Source: DATKHR01 sp036557365 | GTDB taxonomy: Bacteria > Acidobacteriota > Vicinamibacteria > Vicinamibacterales > CAVVIG01 | DNA length: 64,000 nucleotides | Direction of reading: 5' to 3' | Assembly: GCA_036557365.1 (NCBI GenBank) | Contig: DATBHR010000077.1 | Coordinates: 124,001 to 188,000 of the forward strand | Shown here: positions 62,806-64,000 of the stretch, in pieces | Layout of the letters: every line of letters begins with the position of its first letter | Position numbering within the stretch: the first letter of the stretch is position 1 | The notes under the pieces: generated by a model | Databases searched by the model: none | Told to the model about the DNA's origin: nothing | What the model saw: only the letters and a program-made list of their open reading frames with translations | Made by a program: the position numbers and the translations under genes

Positions 62806-64000
62806 CTACTGCTCTGTCCGTACGTATTGAAAGTCGACCGGCTGCTGGTTGATTCCGCGCCGCGGCGGCGCGATGTAATTGGCAAACCGACCTGGTTCGT
62901 AAATCGGCTCGGCCATGATGCTGAGCAGGTACTCCGAGTCCGCCGCCGAAGGCAGCCATTCGTACTTCCGCCGCTCGAATTCTTCAGCCGACAGCGGCAC
63001 ACCGTTCGGATCGAAATGGAATCCGGCGTACATGCCGATGTGGCGATTGAACTTCCGATCCGGCAGTCGAAGCCGATCGGAGATCCCGTAGTGCTCGAGG
63101 ACGCGGTTCCATCGCGTCACGCCGGCTGCGCAGTCGCCGACGTACCAATCGCGAAGCACCTCGTTCATCGCGTTCCGCATCAGGACGTCCTTCGCCACCG
63201 GCTTGCCCTGCTCGAAGAATTCCATCGAGTAGTACGAGTCCTTGACGACGTGTTCGTCGAACGTCTCCTCTTTCGCGCGGCCCTTCAGGCCGTTGGCGAA
63301 GTACGACGCCGCGTTGCTCGAGACCTCGCTGCCGTGCAGGTCGAGGCTGAGGCTGAACCACTGGTTCAGGTGCTTCTGAATTGTCGGAATGTCGATGCCG
63401 CCAATCTTCCGCACGTCCTCGGAGAAGCCCGCCTCCTTCATCAGCTGACAGGTCCGCTCGAGGATCCTCGCGATGCCCGTTTCGCCGACGAACATGTGAT
63501 GCGCTTCCTCGGTCAGCATGAATCGCGTCGTCCGCGACAGCGGATCGAGCGAGCTCTCCGACAGCGACATGAGCTGCGACTTGCCGTCGCGATCGGTGAA
63601 CATCGTGAACATGAAGAAGTCGAGCCAGTTGTCGATCGGCTCGTTGAACGCTTCGAGGATGCGCGGCTTGTCGCGGTTGCCGCTCTGGCGCTCGAGCAGT
63701 TCCTCCGCCTCGTCTCTCCCGTCGCGCCCGAAATACGAATGCAGAAGGTAAACCATCGCCCAGAGGTGACGGCCTTCTTCGACGTTCACCTGAAAAAGGT
63801 TGCGGAGATCGTAGAGGCTCGGACACCGCTGGCCGAGCCAGCGCTGCTGCTCGACGCTCGCGGGTTCCGTGTCGCCTTGCGTGACGATGAGCCGCCGCAG
63901 CTGGTTGCGGAATTCTCCGGGGACCTCCTGCCAGACCGGCTGCCCGAAGAAATCGCCGAAACCGATCCGGCGATCGTGAACAGGATCAGCGAGGAAGATG
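62806..64000 (-). CDS. boxB: Benzoyl-CoA 2,3-epoxidase subunit BoxB, N-terminus cut by window edge
   Basis: About 397 codons visible; the frame stays open to the right edge (first visible residues IFLADPVHDRRIGFGDFF). Blocks: EFRNQLRRLIVTQGDTEPAS, YDLRNLFQVNVEEGRHLW, RFMLTEEAHHMFVGETGIAR (Glu-x-x-His di-iron ligands with the earlier Glu/His of NVEEGRHLW). BoxB with BoxA epoxidises benzoyl-CoA in the aerobic hybrid pathway. It is 11 nt upstream of the UPF0173 gene. The rest of the box cluster would lie to the right of the window. Confidence 0.92.
   Translation of the reverse strand, partial: IFLADPVHDRRIGFGDFFGQPVWQEVPGEFRNQLRRLIVTQGDTEPASVEQQRWLGQRCPSLYDLRNLFQVNVEEGRHLWAMVYLLHSYFGRDGRDEAEELLERQSGNRDKPRILEAFNEPIDNWLDFFMFTMFTDRDGKSQLMSLSESSLDPLSRTTRFMLTEEAHHMFVGETGIARILERTCQLMKEAGFSEDVRKIGGIDIPTIQKHLNQWFSLSLDLHGSEVSSNAASYFANGLKGRAKEETFDEHVVKDSYYSMEFFEQGKPVAKDVLMRNAMNEVLRDWYVGDCAAGVTRWNRVLEHYGISDRLRLPDRKFNRHIGMYAGFHFDPNGVPLSAEEFERRKYEWLPSAADSEYLLSIMAEPIYEPGRFANYIAPPRRGINQQPVDFQYVRTEQ

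Overview
The window is a high-GC, gene-dense bacterial chromosome segment with about 63 protein genes. I saw no rRNA, tRNA, CRISPR array, IS element or phage gene. The gene set suggests an Acidobacteriota genome of the Vicinamibacteria type: an Oar-like TonB receptor with a carboxypeptidase-regulatory N-domain, PD40 propellers fused to amidohydrolase or to a barrel, YVTN propeller, DinB, many c-type cytochromes, and heptanucleotide repeats between genes. The taxonomic call is inference from style, not from a marker gene.

Layout. 1-3.5 kb: a radical SAM selenoprotein whose UGA is decoded inside a C-terminal Cys-Sec-Ala-Glu-Pro tail, with a SECIS-like hairpin just downstream. Its true stop overlaps the GTG start of an ATP-grasp ligase. 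A POT peptide transporter is divergent. 3.5-12.8 kb: LigD-type phosphoesterase, PD40-amidohydrolase, YvcK/CofD-like protein, and a tightly coupled run (NTase-like, TPM, LemA, di-heme cytochrome, NPP phosphodiesterase). 12.7-24.7 kb: penicillin-acylase relative lacking its catalytic segment, DinB, cytochrome/PHM-like copper protein, M20 peptidase, YheT hydrolase, HerA-like ATPase, DUF72, SCO1, transglutaminase-like protein, a nested palindromic element, zinc ribbon, EEP nuclease. 24.7-32.3 kb: desaturase, MacAB-like efflux operon, TlpA, anti-sigma and ECF sigma factor. 32.6-40.9 kb: peptidase-propeller-barrel protein, thioesterase, a lower-GC patch, TPR double-retropepsin, an isolated nuoI-nuoB-ferredoxin set. 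41-47.7 kb: outer-membrane barrel, cupredoxin, histidine kinase, sigma-54 regulator, blue copper lipoprotein and cytochrome c'. 47.7-57 kb: desaturase, Fur-box-controlled piuC, and a probable metal (copper?) locus in which two related Cys/His/Met-rich small secreted proteins accompany a TonB receptor, a BNR protein and an outer-membrane barrel. 57-64 kb: MgtE-N/CBS protein with Nramp transporter, Tat-type peroxiredoxin, aldehyde dehydrogenase, UPF0173 hydrolase and the 3' part of boxB (benzoyl-CoA epoxidase).

The best finds are (1) the selenoprotein and its coupled ATP-grasp partner, which an automatic caller would truncate at UGA; (2) 7-bp tandem/inverted repeat elements that fill several inter-gene gaps wall to wall, and one array of the same unit inserted in frame in the ATP-grasp gene; (3) the metal locus with paired small Cys/His/Met proteins.
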